Assembly: GCA_964384825.1 (NCBI GenBank)
Contig: CAYLMM010000096.1
Coordinates: 1-5,333 of the forward strand
Direction of reading: 5' to 3'
Origin: CAYLMM01 sp964384825
GTDB taxonomy: Bacteria; Krumholzibacteriota; Krumholzibacteriia; LZORAL124-64-63
DNA: 5,333 nucleotides
Positions 1 to 5,100 of the stretch are shown here, one piece after another (the stretch's first letter is position 1; every line of letters begins with the position of its first letter). The position numbers and the translations under genes are program-made. The notes beneath the pieces were generated by a model. The model searched no databases. It saw nothing but the letters and a program-made list of their open reading frames with translations, and was not told the origin of the DNA.

Positions 1-603
1 GAATACAGCACCCGCTATTCGGTAGCCATCGACGCCGCCCAGAAGACCGCCCCCGACAGCTGGCGCACCCAGGCCGCGGACAACAAGCAGGGCAGCGGCG
101 CGCCCCTGGATCCGGCCGCCGGCGCCGCGCTCAGCGAGCAGGAACGCGCCCTGCACGAGCAGGCCCGCGACGTCTACCGGCATCGCCTCGAACAGGGCGT
201 GGCCCGCGAGCAGGCCCGCAAGGATCTGCCGCTCTGCACCTACACCGAGGCCTACTGGAAGATGGATCTGCACAACCTGCTGCATTTTCTGGCCCTGCGG
301 ATGGATCCGCACGCGCAGCTCGAGATCCGCAGCTACGCCGAGACGATCGGCAACGAGATCGTCGCCAAGTGGGTGCCGCTGACCTGGGAGGCGTTCCGGG
401 ACTACCGGTTGGGCGCCACCGGGCTCTCACGCATCGAGAGCGCGATCCTGGCCGCGATCGGCGCGGGGAACCGCGACCAGGCGCTCGCCGTGGCCGCGGA
501 AGCCGGTTGGCTCGACGAGGGCAAGAAGGGCCTGAAGCGCAACCGCGAGCGGGCCGAGTTCGAGGCCAAGCTGGCGGGATGGAACCTGGAGATCCCCTGG
601 TAG
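1..603 (+). CDS. thyX: Flavin-dependent thymidylate synthase ThyX, C-terminal part (5' end outside the window)
   Basis: ThyX makes dTMP from dUMP, using methylene-tetrahydrofolate as carbon donor and FAD/NADPH for reduction. It is a cytosolic enzyme that replaces ThyA. Frame 1 is open from the first base to the TAG at 601-603, giving 200 residues; the start and the first half of the signature lie upstream. The fragment opens with EYSTRYS, the end of the ThyX signature RHRxxSxNExSxRY. It continues with ARKDLPL (residues 72-78), YTEAYWKMDLHNLLHFLALR (81-100) and MDPHAQLEIR (101-110). The LR-x-D-x-HAQ-x-E block is the nucleotide-binding region, and R100 matches the dUMP-binding arginine of Thermotoga ThyX. 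About 75 residues follow this core (from LTWEAFRDYRLGA onward), as in the longer ThyX forms known from alphaproteobacteria and others. The LysE-type gene follows 36 bp downstream on the same strand. The family assignment is near certain. Confidence 0.95.
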   Translation, partial: EYSTRYSVAIDAAQKTAPDSWRTQAADNKQGSGAPLDPAAGAALSEQERALHEQARDVYRHRLEQGVAREQARKDLPLCTYTEAYWKMDLHNLLHFLALRMDPHAQLEIRSYAETIGNEIVAKWVPLTWEAFRDYRLGATGLSRIESAILAAIGAGNRDQALAVAAEAGWLDEGKKGLKRNRERAEFEAKLAGWNLEIPW

Positions 604-639
604 GCATCCCCCCGCGCCGGCCATAGCGAGGTACCCGCC

Positions 640-1266
640 ATGATCCCCATCGAAACCCTGGCCGCCTTCTTCGCCGCCGCGATCGTGCTGGCGCTGGCGC
701 CGGGGCCGGACAACATCTTCGTGCTCGCCCAGGCGGCAGCCCACGGCAGGCTGGCCGGGCTGATCGTCACCCTCGGGCTCTGCACCGGGCTGATCGTCCA
801 CACCACCGCGGTGGCCTTCGGCGTCGCCGCGATCTTCCAGGCCTCGCGGCTCGCGTTCACCGCGCTGAAATTCGCCGGCGCCGCCTATCTGCTCTACCTG
901 GCCTGGAAGGCGTTCCGCGCCTCGTCGCGCCCTCTGAAAGCCGGCGGACCGCACCGGCTGCCGCGCCGCAGCCTCTACCTGCGCGGCATCGTGATGAACG
1001 TCACCAACCCCAAGGTGTCGATCTTCTTTCTGGCCCTGCTGCCGCAGTTCACCGACCCCGCACGCGGCCGGCTCACCGGGCAGTTCCTGCTGCTGGGCCT
1101 GACGTTCATCGTCGCGACCCTGCTGGTCTTCGGGGCGGTGGCGGTGACGGCCGGAGCGATCGGCGAACGCATCTCGGGATCGCCGCGCGCGCGGAAGATC
1201 ATCGACCGCGCGGCGGGGACGGTTTTTCTGGCGCTGGCGGTGAAGCTGGCGGCGGCGCAGCGGTGA
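640..1266 (+). CDS. LysE/RhtB-family amino-acid exporter-like membrane protein
   Basis: This is a complete 208-residue inner-membrane protein, the usual length for the LysE/RhtB family, whose members export amino acids or their derivatives. The N-terminal block ALAPGPDNIFVLAQAAAHGR (residues 18-37) carries the family PGPD motif followed by GR-x-AG. The second hallmark is NVTNPKVSIFFLALLPQF (120-137). Hydrophobic stretches at about 5-30, 40-66, 70-92, 112-135, 148-173 and 188-206 give about six membrane segments, with a basic loop near 93-115. The start is supported by GAGG at 628-631, 8 nt before the ATG. The gene lies 36 bp after thyX on the same strand, so read-through transcription is possible, although the functions are unrelated. 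It converges on the operon to its right. The substrate cannot be told from sequence, since the family includes lysine, threonine, homoserine, leucine and cysteine exporters. Confidence 0.93.
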   Translation: MIPIETLAAFFAAAIVLALAPGPDNIFVLAQAAAHGRLAGLIVTLGLCTGLIVHTTAVAFGVAAIFQASRLAFTALKFAGAAYLLYLAWKAFRASSRPLKAGGPHRLPRRSLYLRGIVMNVTNPKVSIFFLALLPQFTDPARGRLTGQFLLLGLTFIVATLLVFGAVAVTAGAIGERISGSPRARKIIDRAAGTVFLALAVKLAAAQR

Positions 1267-1343
1267 GGCGTCAGCGGCGGGATATGGAGAAGCGAACCAT
1301 GAACTCCCCTAACCTAGGAGAGGTAATCGATCTTCGTGGCGCA
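1267..1343. other. Convergent intergenic region
   Basis: This 77-bp gap lies between the stop of the LysE-type gene and the stop of the 92-residue gene on the other strand. It is less G+C-rich than its surroundings. It holds one weak inverted repeat (1304-1322, listed separately) and no clear T-tract. An ATG at 1299 preceded by GGAG opens a reading frame that runs antisense through the operon; I regard this as chance. Confidence 0.7.
1304..1322 (-). terminator. Weak hairpin, possible terminator of the leftward operon
   Basis: Read on the minus strand, CTCTCC and GGGGAG can form a 6-bp stem (one G-U pair) around the 7-nt loop TAGGTTA. It begins 21 nt after the stop codon at 1344. Only two T residues follow, so it is not a classical intrinsic terminator. 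On the plus strand the same stem has a C-A mismatch. Its position between two converging genes is its main support. Confidence 0.25.
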
Positions 1344-1622
1344 TCACCCGTCCCACATCCGGTCGTAGGCGGCCATGCGCTCCTGGACGAAGGTCCGCAC
1401 CGCGGCCTTGGTGGGCAGCGAACGCAGGGCGCGGCGGGCGGGATCGGATTGCTCGACGACCAGCCAGCGGCGGCCCAGGCGGCGCACCTCCATCTCGCCG
1501 GCCATCATCGTGTCGCGGGTCTCGACCAGTTCGAAATCGCCGGCCAGCTTCTCCCAGGCCGATGCGGTCATCGCGACCACTTCGCCCTCTTCCAAACGGC
1601 GGCGCAGTTCCTCGGCCTTCAT
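1344..1622 (-). CDS. Unrecognised 92-residue protein, last gene of the glycosyltransferase operon
   Basis: I do not recognise this protein. The ATG at 1622-1620 overlaps the TGA of the family 4 glycosyltransferase (ATGA), and GGGGAGG at 1636-1630 lies 7 nt upstream. Both fix this start within a longer open frame. The product is small, charged, cysteine-free and soluble-looking, with no signal peptide or membrane segment. A charged N-terminal helix (MKAEELRRRLEEGE, residues 1-14) leads into VVAMTASAWEKLAGDFELVE. Next comes a short probable beta-hairpin (EMEVRRLGRRWLVVEQ, 43-58), then a basic helical tail (roughly 62-90) ending in YDRMWDG. The overlap implies translational coupling with the glycosyltransferase. 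It could be a partner or regulator of envelope-glycan synthesis, but this rests on linkage only. Confidence 0.78.
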   Translation of the reverse strand: MKAEELRRRLEEGEVVAMTASAWEKLAGDFELVETRDTMMAGEMEVRRLGRRWLVVEQSDPARRALRSLPTKAAVRTFVQERMAAYDRMWDG

Positions 1623-2806
1623 CGCGCGGCCTCCCCGGGCGCGGCCTCCCCCGCCGGACCGTCCGCGAACGACTCCACGGCCTCGCACAGACGATCCCAC
1701 GAGTACTTCTTCTTCTCGCGCGCCACCCCCGCGGCGAAGGCCTCGGCGCGGTCCTCGACGAAGAACTTCGCCACCGCGTCGGCCAAGGCGTCCGAGTCCG
1801 AAGGCGGCACCAGATATCCCGTCTCGCCGTGGCGCACCACCTCGGGCAGGCCGCCCACCTCGGTCGAGACCACCGGCCGCTCGTAGTTGTAGGCGATCTG
1901 CACGATGCCGCTCTGGGTGGCCGACACGTAGGGCAGCACGACCAGGTCGCAGGCCAGGAAATAATCCTCGACCGTCTCGTCGGGCACGAAGCCGTCGCGC
2001 AGGGTCACTATGTCGCCAACCCCGAGATCGGCGATGCGCTGGACGTAGGGTTTGCGGTCGCCGTAGACGTCGCCCACGATCAGCACGTTCAGATCGGGCC
2101 CGCAGAGTTCGCGCAGCCGCGGCGCCGCGTCGATCAGGTGCCCGACGCCCTTGTAGGGCTTGATGTACCCGAAGAACAGCGCCACCGGGGCGTCCGCTGG
2201 CAGGCCCAGGGCGCGGCGGGCCTCGGCGCGGGTCTTGCGTTCGCGTCCCGGCGCACCGAAATCGTAGACCGGATGCGGGCTGGTCACCACCTGCGCGGGA
2301 TCGACCTTCGGCAGCACCGTGAACAGATCGCGGCGCACCTGGTCGCTCTGGGCGATGTAGCCGTCGGCCGGCCCCAGCGCCCAGCGGGTCAACGCCCCGG
2401 CCAGCGGATAGCGCTCGTGGGCGACGACGTTGTCCAGGATGTAGACCCGGCGCGTCCGGCCGCCGCGTCCGGTTCCGCGCATCACCGCGCCGAAGCCCGG
2501 CGCGAAGTAGGGGATCCAGTATTTCGAGACCAGCAGGTCGGGCGCGAAGTCGCGGATGTCGGCCGCCGTCCGGCGCCAGCTCCAGGGCGACCAGGGCACG
2601 AAGCGCCGCGTGTTGGGCCGATCGAGCCACGGTGCGGTGTCGCCGGTCTGTTCGGTGCCGGGAAAGAGGAACTTCGGGTACTGCCTGGCGAACGACGACC
2701 AGAAGACGTCGTGGCCGCGGGCCTCGAGCGAACGCGCCAGCATGGCCAGGTAGGTCACGATGCCGCCGTGGAAGGGCGGGGCGGGTCCGAGCAGGGCGAT
2801 CCTCAT
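1619..2806 (-). CDS. Family 4 glycosyltransferase (GT-B fold)
   Basis: This 395-residue cytosolic or membrane-associated enzyme probably transfers a sugar from a nucleotide-sugar donor to a growing surface glycan. The N-terminal Rossmann half begins RIALLGPAPPFHGGIVTYLA (2-21), with the usual glycine pair near the start. It contains a tryptophan-rich stretch, VPWSPWSWRRTA, at 70-81. The C-terminal donor half has FFGYIKPYKGVGHLIDA (211-227), VLIVGDVYG (241-249), a DLVVLPY strand (287-293) and PVVSTEVGGLPEVVRHGETG (311-330). This layout is typical of GT4. The EX7E glutamates normally found before the PVV segment are absent; SATQSGIVQIAYNYERPVV stands in their place (295-313), a form I recall in a GT4 subgroup. 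The start at 2806 is chosen because MRIALLGP is the canonical N terminus and forms an ATGA overlap with the preceding gene. The SD is weak, so coupling is likely. The frame stays open 151 codons upstream, antisense-free but overlapping the previous gene, and that part has no family similarity. Donor and acceptor are unknown. Confidence 0.92.
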   Translation of the reverse strand: MRIALLGPAPPFHGGIVTYLAMLARSLEARGHDVFWSSFARQYPKFLFPGTEQTGDTAPWLDRPNTRRFVPWSPWSWRRTAADIRDFAPDLLVSKYWIPYFAPGFGAVMRGTGRGGRTRRVYILDNVVAHERYPLAGALTRWALGPADGYIAQSDQVRRDLFTVLPKVDPAQVVTSPHPVYDFGAPGRERKTRAEARRALGLPADAPVALFFGYIKPYKGVGHLIDAAPRLRELCGPDLNVLIVGDVYGDRKPYVQRIADLGVGDIVTLRDGFVPDETVEDYFLACDLVVLPYVSATQSGIVQIAYNYERPVVSTEVGGLPEVVRHGETGYLVPPSDSDALADAVAKFFVEDRAEAFAAGVAREKKKYSWDRLCEAVESFADGPAGEAAPGEAAR

Positions 2807-3888
2807 GAGGCCGGCCCCAGTTGCCGCAGGACAGCGTCGCGGACCGTCTCCGGCCGCAGCGTTTCCATGCAATGCCGCTCGGCCTTGCAGCGGGGGCTGA
2901 AGAAGCACTCGCAGCGCTGCTCGGGCGCGAGGATCTCGCCCCGGCCGTAGAGCTCGAACTCGGCCGGGTTGAAGATGTTGTTGAACAGCACCAGGGGCTT
3001 GCCCAGGCCGATGGCGATGTGCATCGCCATGGTCACCGCGGTCACCACCACGTCGCAGCGGTCCATCACGCCCACGAAATCCCGCAGGGGGAAGGTGCCC
3101 GGATAGGAAGCGCCGGTCTCGGCCGCCAGCCGCCGGTTGCGCTCGTCCTCCTCGGGCCCGCCGAGCAGCATCACGCCGCAGCCCGCGTCCGACAGCAGGC
3201 GCGCCAGTTCGGCCCAGTGCTTCTCGGGCCACAGGCGGCTGGTCCAGCGCCCGCCGCAACCGGTGTTCAGGCCCACGACCGCGCGGCCGGCCGGCGCCGC
3301 GACGCGCGGCGGATCGGCGGGGCGGTCGAGTACGTAGGGTTCGCCCGCGAACTCGTAGCCGGCGATCGCGAAGATCTCATCGAGATACGACTTGTCGTTC
3401 GCCTGGCTGACGTCGTCGAAAAGGCCGGTCAGGAACTTCGCCGCCGCCGGGCCGTCGTCCGCCGGGGCGCAGAAGCCGTCGTCGCCGAGCAGGAAGCCGC
3501 GCTTGTCCGCGGCTTCGACCGCCGAGGCCAGGGCGCAGGCCTCGGGATCCTTGTCCAGGTTGATCACCAGGTCGAAACGCGTCTCGCGGGCCCACACCAC
3601 CGTCGCGGCGTCCAGCCGGCGCACGTCCGGCACCGCGGCGGGCACCAGGTCGGGATGGTGGGTCACCCAGGTCAGCCGGTGCCGCGGATAATCGCGCTCC
3701 AGCGGCGCGAGCAGCGGCGTGGTGCGGATGACGTCGCCCGCGGCGCCGAGCTTGATCAGCAGGATGCGTCCGGCCCGCTCGACGAACTCGGTACAGCCTT
3801 CGCAGTGCACGCCGCGCTCCTTGTGCGGGCGGCAGGGCACGTCGGCGCGGAAATGCAGGCAGTCGCGTCGGATGATGGTGTCGGGCAT
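2803..3888 (-). CDS. Family 9 (heptosyltransferase-like) glycosyltransferase with N- and C-terminal cysteine clusters
   Basis: This 361-residue GT-B enzyme is related to the ADP-heptose:LPS heptosyltransferases. RILLIKLGAAGDVIRTTPLL (41-60) is the classic GT9 N-terminal motif. VGLNTGCGGRWTSRLWPEKH (205-224), VMLLGGPEEDERN (239-251) and a CDVVVTAVTMAMHIAIGLGK segment (278-297) form the donor half. Two features depart from textbook WaaC/WaaF. First, a 32-residue extension carries C10, C19, C29 and C32 around CRPHKERGVHCEGC. Second, the usual SGPMH and FGPT-like motifs read TMAMH (286-290) and FNNIFNP (302-308), followed by C326, C328, C334 and C340. These clusters suggest metal binding or a disulfide framework; that is inference. 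The ATG directly follows the TAG of the upstream gene, with AAGGAG 6 nt before it. The stop overlaps the next glycosyltransferase (ATGA). The likely role is sugar addition in surface glycan or LPS-core-like synthesis; the true donor may not be heptose. Confidence 0.9.
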   Translation of the reverse strand: MPDTIIRRDCLHFRADVPCRPHKERGVHCEGCTEFVERAGRILLIKLGAAGDVIRTTPLLAPLERDYPRHRLTWVTHHPDLVPAAVPDVRRLDAATVVWARETRFDLVINLDKDPEACALASAVEAADKRGFLLGDDGFCAPADDGPAAAKFLTGLFDDVSQANDKSYLDEIFAIAGYEFAGEPYVLDRPADPPRVAAPAGRAVVGLNTGCGGRWTSRLWPEKHWAELARLLSDAGCGVMLLGGPEEDERNRRLAAETGASYPGTFPLRDFVGVMDRCDVVVTAVTMAMHIAIGLGKPLVLFNNIFNPAEFELYGRGEILAPEQRCECFFSPRCKAERHCMETLRPETVRDAVLRQLGPAS

Positions 3889-4977
3889 CTACGGCTCCTT
3901 GGTGCCTGTGTCGTCGTCTTCCCCGAGATCGGCCAGGGCGGCCGCGGCGCGGGCGTTCTCGTCCTGGGGCAGGCCGTAGCTGGCGGCGATGCGGAAGGCG
4001 TCGCGGGCCTGGCGCCGGTTCTCCATGTCGAGGAAGAGCTCGCCCATGTGGAAGTAGATGATCGCCTGGTCGGCCCGCGATTCGGCCATCGCCAGAGCCA
4101 CGGTGAACACGTCCACCGCCTCGAACCAGCGATTCTCCCGGTGCAGGGCGCGGCCCCGCCGTTTCTGGATCTCCATGCGGGCGATGTTGCCCTGTCCCGG
4201 CTCCATCGGGAAGCGGGCCTCGGCCAACTCGTCGACCGCCGCGAGCGCCGCGGCTCCTTCATCCTTCTCGAGCAGGGCGTCGATGTCGGCCAGGCGGGCC
4301 AGCAGATCCTCGGGCAGGTTGCGCCGCAGCCGGGCCAGCTCGTCCTGCAGATCCAGCGCCAGCAGCTTCATCTCCGGGGGCAGGTCCTGTTGCAGAGCGC
4401 GGGCCACCAGGGCCGAGGCCTGAGGATAGAACCGCTTGTCGCGCATGAAACCGGCCTTCAGGACCAGGGCCACGCCCTCGTCGGGATTCTCGCGCAGGGC
4501 CTCCTCGCAGAGCAGCTCGGCCTCGGGCCGGCGCCCGGCAGCGTAGGCCTCGAGCGCCCGGTTCAGCTTGTAGCTGTACGACGCCCGGGCCGCGTCGCGG
4601 GGCGGCCCCATCAGCTTGACGGTGAACACGCCGCCGGTCCGGCGGCCGGCGGTCAGCACGACCGAGATCTCCTCGCCCTCGCCCCAGGGCACGGTGACCT
4701 CGTGGTGCGATTCGTCCTTCTCGAAGTAGAGCAGCGAACCGTCGCGCAGGCGCAGCACGTGCAGATCGCCCAGGACGTAGTCGCTGTCCACGACCAGCTT
4801 CCAGCTGCGGACCGGGATCTCGTCGTAGGCGATGCGGAAGGAGAAGGCCTCGCCGGCCTCCAGGGTGTAGGCCTCGGTGCCCCAGGTCTCCCAGGGCGCG
4901 GCCGCGGCGCAGGCGGCGATCAGCAGAACCATCACGGCGGCAGTCGGGGCCGCCATCCGCAGTCCGAACGCTCTCAT
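3889..4977 (-). CDS. Secreted TPR-like protein, probable lipoprotein, first gene of the operon
   Basis: This 362-residue envelope protein has no recognised name. MRAFGLRMAAPTAAVMVLLI gives a basic N region and a hydrophobic core. LIAAC (19-23) fits a lipobox with C23 as the lipidated residue; signal peptidase I cleavage after the AAAA run (24-27) is the alternative. Residues about 30-125 look all-beta (for example FSFRIAYDEIPVRSWKLVVD and VFTVKLMGPP) and loosely resemble small secreted beta-sandwich modules. From about 134 the protein is helical with TPR-like pairs: 134-165 (ALEAYAAGRRPEAELLCEEA), 167-197, 265-299 (RGRALHRENRWFEAVDVFTV) and 303-336 (IYFHMGELFLDMENRRQARD). A leucine-rich helical linker spans 203-255, and the tail is acidic. 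Such repeats usually mediate protein contacts. The start is supported by AAGGAG at 4991-4986, 8 nt upstream. It could be a scaffold for glycan assembly or export, but that is inferred from the neighbours only. Confidence 0.88.
   Translation of the reverse strand: MRAFGLRMAAPTAAVMVLLIAACAAAAPWETWGTEAYTLEAGEAFSFRIAYDEIPVRSWKLVVDSDYVLGDLHVLRLRDGSLLYFEKDESHHEVTVPWGEGEEISVVLTAGRRTGGVFTVKLMGPPRDAARASYSYKLNRALEAYAAGRRPEAELLCEEALRENPDEGVALVLKAGFMRDKRFYPQASALVARALQQDLPPEMKLLALDLQDELARLRRNLPEDLLARLADIDALLEKDEGAAALAAVDELAEARFPMEPGQGNIARMEIQKRRGRALHRENRWFEAVDVFTVALAMAESRADQAIIYFHMGELFLDMENRRQARDAFRIAASYGLPQDENARAAAALADLGEDDDTGTKEP
3895..3900 (-). promoter_or_regulatory. Shine-Dalgarno site embedded in the end of the upstream gene
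   Basis: AAGGAG on the minus strand lies 6 nt before the ATG of the family 9 glycosyltransferase and is built from the Lys-Glu codons at the end of the TPR-like gene. The upstream TAG abuts the ATG directly. This fixes the glycosyltransferase start so that the cysteine-bearing extension is translated, and implies coupled reinitiation. Confidence 0.75.
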
Positions 4978-4985
4978 CGGCGATT

Positions 4986-4991
4986 CTCCTT
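4986..4991 (-). promoter_or_regulatory. Shine-Dalgarno site of the TPR-like lipoprotein gene
   Basis: AAGGAG on the minus strand lies 8 nt before the ATG at 4977. This favours that start over the internal Met8, which would lose the basic N region of the signal peptide. Confidence 0.75.
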
Positions 4992-5000
4992 CGTCATGGG

Positions 5001-5034
5001 GGCCGGCCGGTGTTATCTTGACGCACCGCCGGCC
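5001..5034. repeat. Inverted repeat in the divergent promoter region
   Basis: GGCCGGCCGGTG (5001-5012) and CACCGCCGGCC (5024-5034) are reverse complements apart from one extra C in the left arm. They flank the 11-nt centre TTATCTTGACG. The centre contains the TTGACG -35-like hexamer of the rightward promoter candidate. It could be an operator for a dimeric regulator or a cruciform/hairpin. G+C-rich arms arise easily by chance in this genome, which tempers confidence. Confidence 0.4.
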
Positions 5035-5040
5035 GATCGA
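5012..5040 (-). promoter_or_regulatory. Weak candidate promoter for the leftward operon
   Basis: On the minus strand, GATAAC (5017-5012) matches the -10 consensus at 4 of 6 positions. TCGATC (5040-5035), 17 bp upstream, matches the -35 at 3 of 6. The predicted start point would lie about 25-30 nt before the lipoprotein ATG. The site overlaps the rightward candidate promoter, so the two directions could compete. The match is weak and the organism's sigma preferences are unknown. Confidence 0.2.
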
Positions 5041-5047
5041 ACATATC
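5018..5047 (+). promoter_or_regulatory. Candidate promoter for the MqnA/MqnD-family gene
   Basis: TTGACG (5018-5023) matches the -35 consensus at 5 of 6 positions. CATATC (5042-5047), 18 bp downstream, matches the -10 at only 3 of 6. Transcription would begin near 5054, giving a leader of about 45 nt before the ATG at 5101. The position in the only sizeable divergent gap of the window supports a promoter here, but the -10 element is weak. Confidence 0.35.
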
Positions 5048-5084
5048 GGAAGACGTCCGGGAAGACAAGCGACGCCCGCCCGCC

Positions 5085-5090
5085 AGGAGG
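5085..5090 (+). promoter_or_regulatory. Shine-Dalgarno site of the MqnA/MqnD-family gene
   Basis: AGGAGG is a perfect anti-SD match located 10 nt before the ATG at 5101. It supports this start and suggests efficient initiation. Confidence 0.75.
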
Positions 5091-5100
5091 CCCCGAGAAC

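Noticed and set aside
604..639. Possible promoter or terminator between thyX and the LysE-type gene
   Set aside because: The 36-bp gap is mostly C and G with no hairpin plus T-tract and no convincing -35/-10 pair; only the SD is supported.
427..954. Long minus-strand frames opposite thyX and the LysE-type gene
   Set aside because: The plus strand carries unmistakable family motifs across this region, and the antisense translations are compositionally biased without motifs.
1299..1886. ATG at 1299 with GGAG upstream, opening a frame into the convergent gene
   Set aside because: The frame soon runs antisense to the 92-residue gene and GT4, and its translation looks like reverse-strand shadow. 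It shows no domain and its SD match is short.
1623..2630. Upstream extension of the frame of the 92-residue protein
   Set aside because: It overlaps GT4 in a different frame and its sequence is Arg/Gly/Ala-rich shadow. The SD and ATGA overlap at 1622 define the real start.
1562..2950. 462-codon open frame on the plus strand, antisense to the two glycosyltransferase genes
   Set aside because: High G+C keeps antisense frames open. The translation is low-complexity, rich in Arg, His, Gly and Ala, and has no recognisable motif, whereas the opposite strand encodes clear GT4 and GT9 domains.
2807..3259. Upstream extension of the GT4 frame by 151 codons, as a possible longer protein or fusion
   Set aside because: The extension overlaps the well-supported GT9 coding region in another frame and has shadow composition. 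MRIALLGP at 2806 is the canonical GT4 N terminus, with an ATGA junction.
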